Shown here piece after piece: positions 1 through 5,597 of a stretch of DNA of 6,991 bases. The notes under the pieces were generated by a model that searched no databases, was not told the DNA's origin, and was given only the letters and a program-made list of their open reading frames with translations. Made by a program: the position numbers and the translations under genes. The DNA is from Nitrospirota bacterium (GTDB lineage: Bacteria > Nitrospirota > Thermodesulfovibrionia > Thermodesulfovibrionales > JdFR-85), in contig QIJG01000104.1 of NCBI GenBank assembly GCA_003232715.1, forward strand, positions 1 to 6,991. The letters run 5' to 3'. Position 1 is the first letter of the stretch. Each line of letters opens with the position of its first letter.

Positions 1-2
1 CC

Positions 3-167
3 AAAAAGCCGGATGACTATGCAATGATGACCATTCCTTTAATTCGTAAAGACAGTTATGAGTCATTTTCAAAAAAGGTGTATTCAATAGCGATGAAAGC
101 TGCCGATAAGGAGCAACAAAAATATTTAAAGGCAGAAATAAAAAAACACAATATAAGGATTAAATAA
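3..167 (+). CDS. C-terminal end of an unrecognised protein (partial, 5' end outside window)
   Basis: The frame starting at base 3 is open from the window edge to a TAA at 165-167 and gives 54 residues ending in KKHNIRIK. The other two forward frames hit stops within the first 30 bases, so this is the only forward frame that can continue from upstream. The tail is rich in lysine and looks like a mixed, probably helical C-terminus, with AMMTIPLIRKDSYESF early and a run of K, E and Q near the end. I recognise no domain or motif and cannot name a function. No hydrophobic membrane segment is visible. The nearest hairpin downstream (175-192) lacks a T-tract on this strand, so it is not an obvious terminator for this gene. 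Confidence is in the reading frame, not in any function. Confidence 0.6.
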   Translation, partial: KKPDDYAMMTIPLIRKDSYESFSKKVYSIAMKAADKEQQKYLKAEIKKHNIRIK

Positions 168-192
168 AAAATAGCATGACAATACTGTCATG
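161..192 (-). terminator. Rho-independent terminator-like hairpin facing the minus strand
   Basis: A perfect 7-bp stem, CATGACA (175-181) and TGTCATG (186-192), encloses a 4-nt loop. Read on the minus strand, the stem is followed by CTATTTTTTATTTA (174 down to 161), a good U-tract. On the plus strand the hairpin is followed by TGAACGGC, with no U-tract. The structure is therefore oriented to stop leftward transcription just before it enters the 3' end of the partial gene at 3-167. No convincing minus-strand gene lies upstream of it in the window. The stem is only moderately GC-rich, so strength is uncertain. Confidence 0.45.
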
Positions 193-272
193 TGAACGGC
201 AAAAAGCTCCGGGTAATTTGCAACGTTAGTGCGCCAAAGCAAAGCTTGGTGCTTCTTGCCGGGTGCAAGCCC

Positions 273-307
273 CAGCCGGGTAAGGGTCAGCCGGGTAAGG
301 GTCAGCC
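273..307. repeat. Tandem 15-bp repeat, 2.3 copies
   Basis: The unit CAGCCGGGTAAGGGT occurs perfectly at 273-287 and again at 288-302, followed by a partial CAGCC at 303-307. A related GCCGGGT also occurs about 15 bp upstream (near 258-264). Because the unit length is a multiple of three, the repeat keeps any reading frame open; on the minus strand it encodes the repeated residues LTLTR. This probably arose by replication slippage. Confidence 0.75.
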
Positions 308-501
308 AACCTCCCCGTTTTCCAAACAGGGGATTAAGGTCTGTGTTCCTTTTCATATTTCCTTCTGTTGACCGGCAGACTTAATCAAAACGGGATATTC
401 CCCGGTCGACCCACCCAAAACCGTTCAGGCCCGTTCAAAAATGAAACACCTCACGCCATACCTCATCCTTAAATTGTCCTTTAAAATCAACCCATTAGCT
501 G

Positions 502-518
502 TTGGCATCAGATTTGAT
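502..518 (+). promoter_or_regulatory. Possible sigma-54-type (-24/-12) promoter for the usp1 operon
   Basis: The string TTGGCATCAGATTTGAT has TGGCA at 503-507 and TTGA at 514-517. This gives the exact spacing of the sigma-54 consensus (TGGCAC, five bases, TTGCW). Two consensus bases are missed: T instead of C at 508, and A instead of the strongly conserved C at 517. Transcription would begin near 529, leaving a leader of about 36 nt before the ATG at 565. No good sigma-70 pair with normal spacing is visible here. No upstream activator site was recognised, so this is a weak call. Confidence 0.27.
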
Positions 519-564
519 TATATGTTAGCAGCGATTGAGTAACCTACATGAAAGGAGAAGGCGC

Positions 565-1047
565 ATGAAAGGCAGGGTTTTATTCGTAACAAAAGAAGAT
601 GAGAATTTCAGGGATGGGTTCTCATATGCAATGGAGCTGTCAAAAATAGTGAAGGGGGGTATATATATTCTGTTGTACCACGATAAAAACATCCTGAAGA
701 GATTTGAAGATGATATGGCAGCGGCTGCCCTTGCCGAGGCAGGCGAGTTTGAAACTGCGAAACAGATTATTAACGAAGAGGACGCCTTTATAAAGGCAGA
801 TGCAAGCAGGAAGGTTGCTTTGCTGGGGCAAGAATGCTCCGACCCTGAAATGCTTGTGGATTATCGACTCGCTACAGGCGATCTCATCTCTGCAATAAGG
901 GGTGTCATGCAGGATAAGGCAAGTATCGAGATGGTAATACTCAGCCCTTCACTAATGGACAATGGCAAGGCTATCAGCATGAAGAAATTAAGAAAGTATA
1001 TAACAAGACCTATTGTGACTATGTCAAGGACTGCAGGTGCCCAGTAG
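565..1047 (+). CDS. UspA-like universal stress protein carrying a 25-residue FAEAGEFETA-type module (usp1)
   Basis: This encodes a 160-residue soluble protein. The ATG at 565 is preceded by AAAGGAGAAGG (551-561) at good spacing; a TTG at 535 in the same frame lacks such a site. The N-terminus (MKGRVLFVTKEDENF) and the later VILSPS and TRPIVTMSR strands fit the UspA alpha/beta fold, with the last strand placed where Usp proteins end. The nucleotide-binding signature G-2X-G-9X-G(S/T) is absent: its region reads SPSLMDNGKAISMKKLRKYITRP. A non-ATP-binding Usp type is therefore likely. Residues 44-68 (LKRFEDDMAAAALAEAGEFETAKQI, given here as positions with key residues RFE, AEAGEFETA) form a helical insert nearly repeated in the next gene. 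It is the first gene of a tight operon with the small protein and the TauE/SafE carrier. A regulatory role towards that carrier is inference only. Confidence 0.8.
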   Translation: MKGRVLFVTKEDENFRDGFSYAMELSKIVKGGIYILLYHDKNILKRFEDDMAAAALAEAGEFETAKQIINEEDAFIKADASRKVALLGQECSDPEMLVDYRLATGDLISAIRGVMQDKASIEMVILSPSLMDNGKAISMKKLRKYITRPIVTMSRTAGAQ

Positions 1048-1069
1048 GTATCAAGAAGGAGGAACAAAA

Positions 1070-1270
1070 ATGAAGGTCTTAAGAAAACTATTAAAGAGAT
1101 TTGAAGGTGAGATGGCGGCAGTAGCATTTGCAGAGGCCGGTGAATTTGAGACTGCAAGAGAGATCCTGAAGAGTTCTGTGAGTGAAGCAATATCCGATGG
1201 CAACAGGGTTTTTGATAGTGAGGAAAGCCATGGATTGAATATCCTGATAAAGCACGCTGAAGGCAAGTAA
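1070..1270 (+). CDS. 66-residue protein sharing the AEAGEFETA module with usp1; function unknown
   Basis: The ATG at 1070 follows AGAAGGAGGA (1054-1063) with a 6-nt spacer, an excellent ribosome site. The frame also opens at a GTG at 1037 inside the previous gene, but nothing supports that start. Residues 8-32 (LLKRFEGEM... through AEAGEFETAREI) match residues 44-68 of the upstream Usp protein at 19 of 25 positions, including an unbroken AEAGEFETA. The rest is charged and helical, with an acidic middle (residues about 40-56) and the end HAEGK. There is no signal peptide or membrane segment, so it should be cytoplasmic. It lies 22 bp after usp1 and 16 bp before the TauE/SafE gene, which points to co-expression. 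From memory, small proteins with this motif occur near Usp and transporter genes in sulfate-reducing and related bacteria, but I cannot name a family. An adaptor or regulator is a guess. Confidence 0.75.
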   Translation: MKVLRKLLKRFEGEMAAVAFAEAGEFETAREILKSSVSEAISDGNRVFDSEESHGLNILIKHAEGK

Positions 1271-1286
1271 AAGGAGGCAGTGAAAA

Positions 1287-2072
1287 ATGGGCATGTTCAA
1301 TGTATTGTTGACCCTCGGGGTTGTAGGTGGTTTCCTCTCAGGTCTGCTGGGACTTGGAGGGGCAATTATCATGATCCCTCTCATGTTAACTGTTCCGAAA
1401 ATACTGGGGGTAGGTGTACTTTCGATGAAAGCAGTTGCCGGACTGTCCATGATTCAGGTGGTATTTGCATCTTTATCCGGTGTTGCCCGACATAGAAAAA
1501 ATAAATTTGTCAGCATGAAGCTGATATATACACTGGGAATAGCTATGGCGATTGGTTCGGGGGTTGGTTCCATAATCTCAAAGTATATGAGCAACCAGGT
1601 GTTGATGATTGCATTTGGCTTTATAGCGGTGATAGCAGCTTTGATGATGTTCATACCACCGAAGTCTGAGGGTTCTGAAAATATTTCCAGGCCTGATGAC
1701 ATTCAGTTTAACAAACCACTCGCCGCTATACTTGGAATAATAATCGGAGGCCTGGCAGGTATGGTTGGTGCCGGCGGCGGGTTTATATTGATCCCGGTGA
1801 TGATTTACGTCCTCAGAATCCCTATAAGAATTACTATAGGTACCAGCCTTGGAGTAGTACTCATCGGTGCAGTTATAGGTGCTATCGGTAAAATGGTTAC
1901 AGGACAGGTAGATTGGTTGCTGGCGTTGGCTCTCATTATCAGCTCAGTCCCATCTGCCCAGTTAGGCAGTCTTGTGAGCAAGAAAACCCCGGCACTGATT
2001 CTGAGATACTCACTCACTCTCCTGATAATTTTAACGAGTGTTGAAATATGGTATAAAATTATAGCGGTATAA
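1287..2072 (+). CDS. TauE/SafE family membrane transporter (putative sulfite/organosulfur or anion exporter)
   Basis: This is a 261-residue polytopic inner-membrane protein with about eight hydrophobic segments. It shows the internal duplication typical of TauE/SafE: repeat one begins GGFLSGLLGLGG (residues 14-25) followed by IIMIPLM, and repeat two begins GGLAGMVGAGGG (154-165) followed by FILIPVM. After each comes the conserved small-residue helix (MKAVAGLSM at 47-55, ITIGTSLGV at 182-190). A basic loop RHRKNK (69-73) and a hydrophilic central loop (about 125-143) separate the halves. The length matches the family. AAGGAGG at 1271-1277 supports the ATG at 1287. It is the last gene of the operon with usp1 and the small protein. 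The family moves sulfite, taurine-breakdown sulfonates, sulfoacetate or other anions; the substrate cannot be read from sequence. A few related carriers have other substrates, so sulfite is only the default label. Confidence 0.88.
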   Translation: MGMFNVLLTLGVVGGFLSGLLGLGGAIIMIPLMLTVPKILGVGVLSMKAVAGLSMIQVVFASLSGVARHRKNKFVSMKLIYTLGIAMAIGSGVGSIISKYMSNQVLMIAFGFIAVIAALMMFIPPKSEGSENISRPDDIQFNKPLAAILGIIIGGLAGMVGAGGGFILIPVMIYVLRIPIRITIGTSLGVVLIGAVIGAIGKMVTGQVDWLLALALIISSVPSAQLGSLVSKKTPALILRYSLTLLIILTSVEIWYKIIAV

Positions 2073-2129
2073 ATTATACTTACCCCACTCCACCCCATCA
2101 AGAGAAACACGCAGGGATAAACACCTCTG

Positions 2130-2266
2130 CAGCGATTCACGGTGAAAATCAGTGCAGGACTGCTTCATCGCTAACGATCCTCACGATGATATTACGAAAA
2201 CCTTTTCTGTCATTGTGAGTGAAACGAAGCAATCTCAAAGCGTTATAAGTTTGCCGTGAATTGCTG
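2130..2266. repeat. Nested imperfect inverted repeat, MITE/palindromic-repeat-like element
   Basis: The outer arms CAGCGATTCACGG (2130-2142) and CCGTGAATTGCTG (2254-2266) are complementary at 12 of 13 positions. An inner pair lies inside them. The left arm (2158-2189) contains ACTGCTTCATCG and CTCACGATGA. The right arm (2209-2236) starts GTCATTGTGAG and ends GAAGCAATCTC; the TGCTTC and CTCAC-ATGA parts pair. The right arm closely resembles a dispersed bacterial repeat that I remember with the core GTCATTGCGAG...GAAGCAATCTC. No transposase frame is present, so the element would be non-autonomous and decayed. It fills most of the space between tauE and usp2 and may also act as a transcript-end structure, followed by T-rich sequence (about 2281-2330). 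Confidence 0.55.
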
Positions 2267-2360
2267 ACACCTCAGTGTGTTCCTTGTTTTTTGTTTTTGC
2301 TTTTAAAATTTATCCCAACTTTTTTCTAGGATTCCAACAGCTGAATCGCTCAAATTAGGT

Positions 2361-2366
2361 TATAAT
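2361..2366 (+). promoter_or_regulatory. Perfect -10 box (TATAAT) just upstream of usp2; implies a leaderless mRNA
   Basis: TATAAT at 2361-2366 is separated from the ATG at 2373 by only six bases (TTAACA). If the last T is at -7, transcription starts on the A of the start codon. No Shine-Dalgarno sequence lies before this ATG. No recognisable -35 box is present at 16-18 bp spacing, so the promoter may rely on an activator or on the A/T-rich stretch upstream. Confidence 0.55.
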
Positions 2367-2372
2367 TTAACA

Positions 2373-3251
2373 ATGAAAAAGCGTTCAAAGATATTGGTTC
2401 TTGACAACTCAAGCAATACAGAAAACCTGTTGATTTCTGCGATCCAGTGGGCAGACCTGATAAATGCATCCATAAAGGTTATCCGGGTTATAGATGAAAA
2501 GGTTATCAAGAACACCACTATGGCAATTGGCGCCGTTGGCGCTATTGCCCGAATGATCCGGGATGACTTCATAAAGGAGGCCGGGGAACGGATCAAAACC
2601 CTATCCGAAAGATATGGTACTAACGTCTCGCTAAAGATAGAGGTTATAGTGGGCAATACCCTGGAGGAGATTACCCGGGCTATAGACAAATCTGAAGCTG
2701 ATTTCTTAATATTAACCCCTACCCTTAAAGGCCCCATGGGAAGCATTGCATCAGAAGTTGTTGGATACAGCAAGAACAACTGTATTGTGCTACCCACGGG
2801 AGTTCACTATTTGAAGTGGGACAGAGTTATGCTTGCAACCGACTGTTCAGAGAAGGCGGAGAGTGCCACAGAAATGGCTATAGAGATTGCCGAAAGGTTC
2901 AAGGGCAGGCTTTTTATCCTGTCAGTGGTTGCTTTTCATGAGGAGGTCCAGATACATGCACCTAAGCTCCTCGATAAAATGGCTGACGAAAGGAAAAAAA
3001 TGGTAACAGAGATAGTGAATCAGGCCCGGAAGAGAGGAGTATATGCAGAAGGTATAGTAAGAGATGGCATAATTCCCAATATCCTGATTGACCTCAACAG
3101 GACCATACGCCCTGATGTAACCATTATGGGCAGCGAGAGCAGAACAGGGTTAAAGAGACTCTTTATTGGAAGCGTCGTCGGAAGCATAATCAACAAAGTT
3201 AACCATCCGATCCTTGTAATCAAGAAACCCTTTATGTTCAAAGATGACTAA
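2373..3251 (+). CDS. Tandem-domain universal stress protein (usp2)
   Basis: This is a 292-residue soluble protein built of two UspA-like domains, roughly residues 1-142 and 148-286. The first begins RSKILVLDNSS and ends NNCIVLPTG; it keeps the fold pattern but no nucleotide-binding signature. The second begins WDRVMLATDCSEKAES, where D157 sits in the usual adenine-nucleotide aspartate position. It reaches the signature GSESRTGLKRLFIGS (253-267), then HPILVIK, the typical last strand. In the consensus G-2X-G-9X-G(S/T), the second glycine is replaced by S256 while G253 and G266-S267 remain, so ATP binding is plausible but not assured. Length fits two-domain Usp proteins. Only 50 bp separate it from ktrB, which has its own promoter motif. 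The neighbourhood suggests a role in osmotic or K+ stress, as Usp proteins are known to bind transport systems elsewhere; that link is inferred. Confidence 0.88.
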   Translation: MKKRSKILVLDNSSNTENLLISAIQWADLINASIKVIRVIDEKVIKNTTMAIGAVGAIARMIRDDFIKEAGERIKTLSERYGTNVSLKIEVIVGNTLEEITRAIDKSEADFLILTPTLKGPMGSIASEVVGYSKNNCIVLPTGVHYLKWDRVMLATDCSEKAESATEMAIEIAERFKGRLFILSVVAFHEEVQIHAPKLLDKMADERKKMVTEIVNQARKRGVYAEGIVRDGIIPNILIDLNRTIRPDVTIMGSESRTGLKRLFIGSVVGSIINKVNHPILVIKKPFMFKDD

Positions 3252-3284
3252 AGAGAAAGGCAAGACTAAAAGAATGTGACAAGC

Positions 3285-3293
3285 TGGTATAAT
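3285..3293 (+). promoter_or_regulatory. Extended -10 promoter (TGgTATAAT) of ktrBA
   Basis: TG at 3285-3286, one base, then a perfect TATAAT at 3288-3293 form a classic extended -10 element, which can work without a strong -35. Eight bases separate it from the ATG at 3302, so the predicted start site (3300-3302) leaves no more than about two leader bases. No Shine-Dalgarno sequence occurs before the ATG (AATATCCCACA). The motif lies in the 50-bp gap after usp2. Confidence 0.6.
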
Positions 3294-3301
3294 ATCCCAC
3301 A

Positions 3302-4651
3302 ATGAAAGACGAATATACATCCAGAAAGCTATCCCCTCACCAACTCCTTGTCTTCGGGTTTACCGGTATGATACTGCTGGGAACCGCTCTCCTCATGCTT
3401 CCCTATTCTACGACACAGGGGATCACTGTAACCGATGCCCTTTTCACCTCCACATCTGCTGTCTGTGTCACAGGACTGATAGTAAAAAATACGCTGGTTG
3501 ATTTCACCTTGTTCGGCAAGGGAGTCATCCTCGTACTTATTCAGATCGGAGGACTGGGCTACATGTCAATGGCGACCTTTCTGGCCCTCCTGATCGGCAG
3601 AAAGATCGGGCTCTCCGAGCGAATTCTTATAAAGGAATCCCTGAATATAGCAACTCTTGAAGGCATTATCAGGTTTATGAAAGGGATGCTCCTTTTTGTG
3701 TTTTTGGCGGAAGGCACCGGGGCTGTGATTTTAACCCTGAGGTTTCTGAAGGAATTCCCGTTAAAGGAGGCCGTCTTTCAAGGAGTATTCCATTCCGTCT
3801 CTGCCTTTAATAATGCGGGGTTCAGTCTTTTCCAGGACAGCCTGATACGCTTCAGGGGTGATGTTACCATAAATCTTACTATTATGAGCCTCATCGTCCT
3901 CGGAGGGATAGGGTTTCTGGTCGTTGATGACCTTTACGGATGGGTGAAAAAGAGGCAAAAAAAGCTGATGCTTCACACACTCATTGTCCTCATATCAACA
4001 GCTTTTTTGATTATTGTTGGCGCCTTTCTGTTCTATTTTAATGAGAGAAGATACTTCTTTGCAGCTTCAGGTCCGAGCAGCCTTGAAACCGTCCTCACCT
4101 CCCTTTTTGCCTCAGTTACTGCGAGAACGGCGGGGTTTAACACGATCGATTATTCCGTTCTTCAGCCTGCAACCATCTTTCTCACCATCATCCTGATGCT
4201 CATAGGGGCTTCACCTGGAGGCACGGGCGGCGGCATAAAAACCACGACGGTTACTGTTGTGATTATGAATCTATGGTCTACAATAAAGGGGAGAAAGGAT
4301 ACGGTTATGTTCAAGAGACGGGTGCCGGAAGCACTGATATCTAGATCTTTTGTTGTCCTTGCCCTTGCGGTGATTTTTATAAATATCATAACACTGGTAA
4401 TCATCGATATAGAACATACAGGGTTTCAGAAGACCATGTTCGAGGTGGTCTCGGCCTTTGGAACAGTGGGGCTGTCAACCGGTGACGGAGGGGCAAGGAG
4501 TTTTTGTGCAACATTTTCTGATCCCTCAAAGATTATAATAATATTCACAATGCTTGCCGGAAGGCTTGGTCCTTTAACCCTCTTTATGGCCCTGCTCGGA
4601 CAGAAAGAAGAACGAATCCGCTATCCGGAAGGGAGGATTATGATAGGATGA
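3302..4651 (+). CDS. ktrB: KtrB-type potassium-translocating subunit (TrkH/KtrB/HKT superfamily)
   Basis: This is a 449-residue inner-membrane protein made of four M1-P-M2 repeats that form the K+ pore. The four filter segments are visible: SAVCVTGL (52-59), FNNAGF (169-174), RTAGFN (275-280) and FGTVGLS (386-392), with filter glycines G58, G173, G278 and G390. The spacings 115, 105 and 112 equal those I recall for the well-studied Vibrio alginolyticus KtrB (G70, G185, G290, G402), which favours KtrB over the longer TrkH. The glycine-rich gating loop GASPGGTGGGIKTTT (302-316) and the C-terminal AGRLGPLT (419-426) are also family hallmarks. The ATG at 3302 has no Shine-Dalgarno site but sits right after an extended -10. 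The 3' end overlaps ktrA by 4 nt. It takes up K+, probably Na+-dependently, in a complex with the KtrA ring. Confidence 0.93.
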   Translation: MKDEYTSRKLSPHQLLVFGFTGMILLGTALLMLPYSTTQGITVTDALFTSTSAVCVTGLIVKNTLVDFTLFGKGVILVLIQIGGLGYMSMATFLALLIGRKIGLSERILIKESLNIATLEGIIRFMKGMLLFVFLAEGTGAVILTLRFLKEFPLKEAVFQGVFHSVSAFNNAGFSLFQDSLIRFRGDVTINLTIMSLIVLGGIGFLVVDDLYGWVKKRQKKLMLHTLIVLISTAFLIIVGAFLFYFNERRYFFAASGPSSLETVLTSLFASVTARTAGFNTIDYSVLQPATIFLTIILMLIGASPGGTGGGIKTTTVTVVIMNLWSTIKGRKDTVMFKRRVPEALISRSFVVLALAVIFINIITLVIIDIEHTGFQKTMFEVVSAFGTVGLSTGDGGARSFCATFSDPSKIIIIFTMLAGRLGPLTLFMALLGQKEERIRYPEGRIMIG

Positions 4652-5316
4652 AAAAACAATTTGCAGTAATCGGGCTTGGGAGGTTTGGTTCAGCAGTAGC
4701 ACTGACCCTCGCTGAAAGCAACTGTGACGTAATAGTAATAGACAGAAACGAGAATAAGATAAGGGCAATCGCAGACCATGTAACCCTTGCAATCCAGATG
4801 AATGCAATAGATGAGGCTGCATTGAAGGAGGCAGGCGTTCAGAGTGTGGATGTGGCTGTGGTGAGTATAGGAGAAAATGTTGAGGCGAGTATCCTGGCGG
4901 TTATGATACTCAAGGAGATGGGCATCAAGGAGATCATAGCAAAGGCCGTAAATGACCTTCACGGAAGGGTCCTTGCCAACCTCGGGGTTGACAGGGTTGT
5001 ACATCCTGAAAGGGATATGGCACAGAGGGTTGCCCGTAGTTTGATAAAACCGGAATTTCTTGAACATATAGAACTCTCTCCTGAATACAGCATTGTTGAA
5101 CTGCCGACACCGAAGTCCCTGAGGGGCAAGACTATAAAAGATACCAACCTCCGGGCGGAATACGGCATAAATATAATCGCAATAAAGAGAAGCTACAGGA
5201 TTAATGAGACAGAGAAAGAGACCTGGAACATCAACCCCCTGCCTACAGATGTGATAAAAAAAGATGATGTCCTGGTCGTTCTTGGTACAGACAGAGATAT
5301 AGAAAGGCTGAGGTAA
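4648..5316 (+). CDS. ktrA: KtrA-type regulatory RCK subunit of the K+ uptake system
   Basis: This is a 222-residue cytoplasmic protein, the same size as known KtrA proteins. The N-terminal RCK_N Rossmann domain carries GLGRFG (9-14) for nucleotide binding and D32 at the end of beta-2 (VIVID), which contacts the adenosine ribose. The conserved NAIDEAALKEAGV (52-64), AKAVNDLHGRVLANLGVD (98-115) and HPERDMAQRVA segments follow. The C-terminal RCK_C domain runs from about 135, with SIVELPTPKSLRGKTI and a final DDVLVVLGT strand. KtrA forms an octameric ring that gates KtrB in response to ATP/ADP (and, in several species, c-di-AMP at the C domain). The ATG overlaps the ktrB stop as ATGA (4648-4651), and GGGAGG at 4631-4636 lies inside ktrB, indicating translational coupling. 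Confidence 0.92.
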   Translation: MKKQFAVIGLGRFGSAVALTLAESNCDVIVIDRNENKIRAIADHVTLAIQMNAIDEAALKEAGVQSVDVAVVSIGENVEASILAVMILKEMGIKEIIAKAVNDLHGRVLANLGVDRVVHPERDMAQRVARSLIKPEFLEHIELSPEYSIVELPTPKSLRGKTIKDTNLRAEYGINIIAIKRSYRINETEKETWNINPLPTDVIKKDDVLVVLGTDRDIERLR

Positions 5317-5354
5317 AACAGCGCATGACCGAGTAAAGAAGCGTTAATTTGACA

Positions 5355-5597
5355 ATGTTGAGTTTTTTAGATGAAATCTGGCCTCATATTGCCGGGGGGC
5401 TTACCCTGCTTGTCACGGTTACGGCTTCAGGTCATGCCGTTTTGCACAAGCGGGATGCACGTTCAGCAGTAGCCTGGGTTGGGGTGATCCCGTCCTCGGG
5501 GCTCTACTCTATCTCCTCTTTGGGATTAACCGCATCAGGCGGCGTGCCAGGGCCTTACGCAGTGATCAGAGTCGTCTGCCGCGTTCTCAGTGTATGA
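5355..5597 (+). pseudogene. Frameshifted N-terminal part (PLDc_N membrane anchor) of the cardiolipin synthase-like gene
   Basis: From the ATG at 5355 the frame encodes a hydrophobic segment (HIAGGLTLLVTVTASGHAVL) and then HKRDARSAVAWVGVI, the start of the PLDc_N anchor found in bacterial cardiolipin synthases. After codon 45 (about 5487-5489) the sequence stops resembling the family and runs out of frame to a TGA at 5595-5597. The family pattern resumes at once in the frame beginning with CCC at 5489: PVLGALLYLLFGINRIRRRA, which is the second membrane segment and its basic tail, and this frame continues into the next entry. In known enzymes, seven residues separate the AW tryptophan from the proline; here only four do. 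About 10 nt appear to be missing. A TTG at 5349 is an alternative start. No strong ribosome site is present. Confidence 0.75.

Larger units (their letters stand above)
168..564. other. Intergenic region without a convincing gene, rich in small structured elements
   Basis: These roughly 400 bases separate the partial gene from the first operon. They contain the minus-facing hairpin (161-192), repeated GCCGGGT units including two tandem 15-bp copies (273-307), and a hairpin at 313-332. That hairpin pairs CCCCGTTT (313-320) with AAAC-a-GGGG (324-332), has a single bulged A, and uses TCC as the loop. A CCGTTCA direct repeat lies near 420-437. The right end carries a sigma-54-like promoter candidate (502-518) and the Shine-Dalgarno site of the next gene (AAGGAG at 552-557). 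A minus-strand frame of 76 residues crosses the region but is not convincing as a gene. Confidence 0.5.

Noticed and set aside
126..356. Minus-strand reading frame of 76 residues with AGAAGG before its ATG
   Set aside because: Its middle is made by the 15-bp tandem repeat (LTLTR twice), its end overlaps the partial plus-strand gene, and the minus-facing terminator at 161-192 would end the transcript before the stop codon. No domain is recognised. A decayed repeat is more likely than a gene.
535..564. TTG start extending usp1 by ten residues
   Set aside because: The added residues (SNLHERRRR) simply translate the Shine-Dalgarno region, and the ATG at 565 has the ideal ribosome site and begins directly with the first Usp beta-strand.
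1037..1069. GTG start for the small protein inside the end of usp1
   Set aside because: The extension would translate the AGAAGGAGG ribosome site of the ATG at 1070; nothing supports the earlier start.
5349..5354. TTGACA matching a perfect -35 box
   Set aside because: It overlaps the start codon of the gene, and no -10-like sequence lies 16-18 bp downstream.
5484..5492. Programmed -1 frameshift as the explanation for the split cardiolipin synthase gene
   Set aside because: The sequence GTGATCCCG contains no X-XXY-YYZ slippery heptamer, and a pure -1 slip would still leave the protein three residues short of the family spacing. A deletion or sequencing error is simpler.
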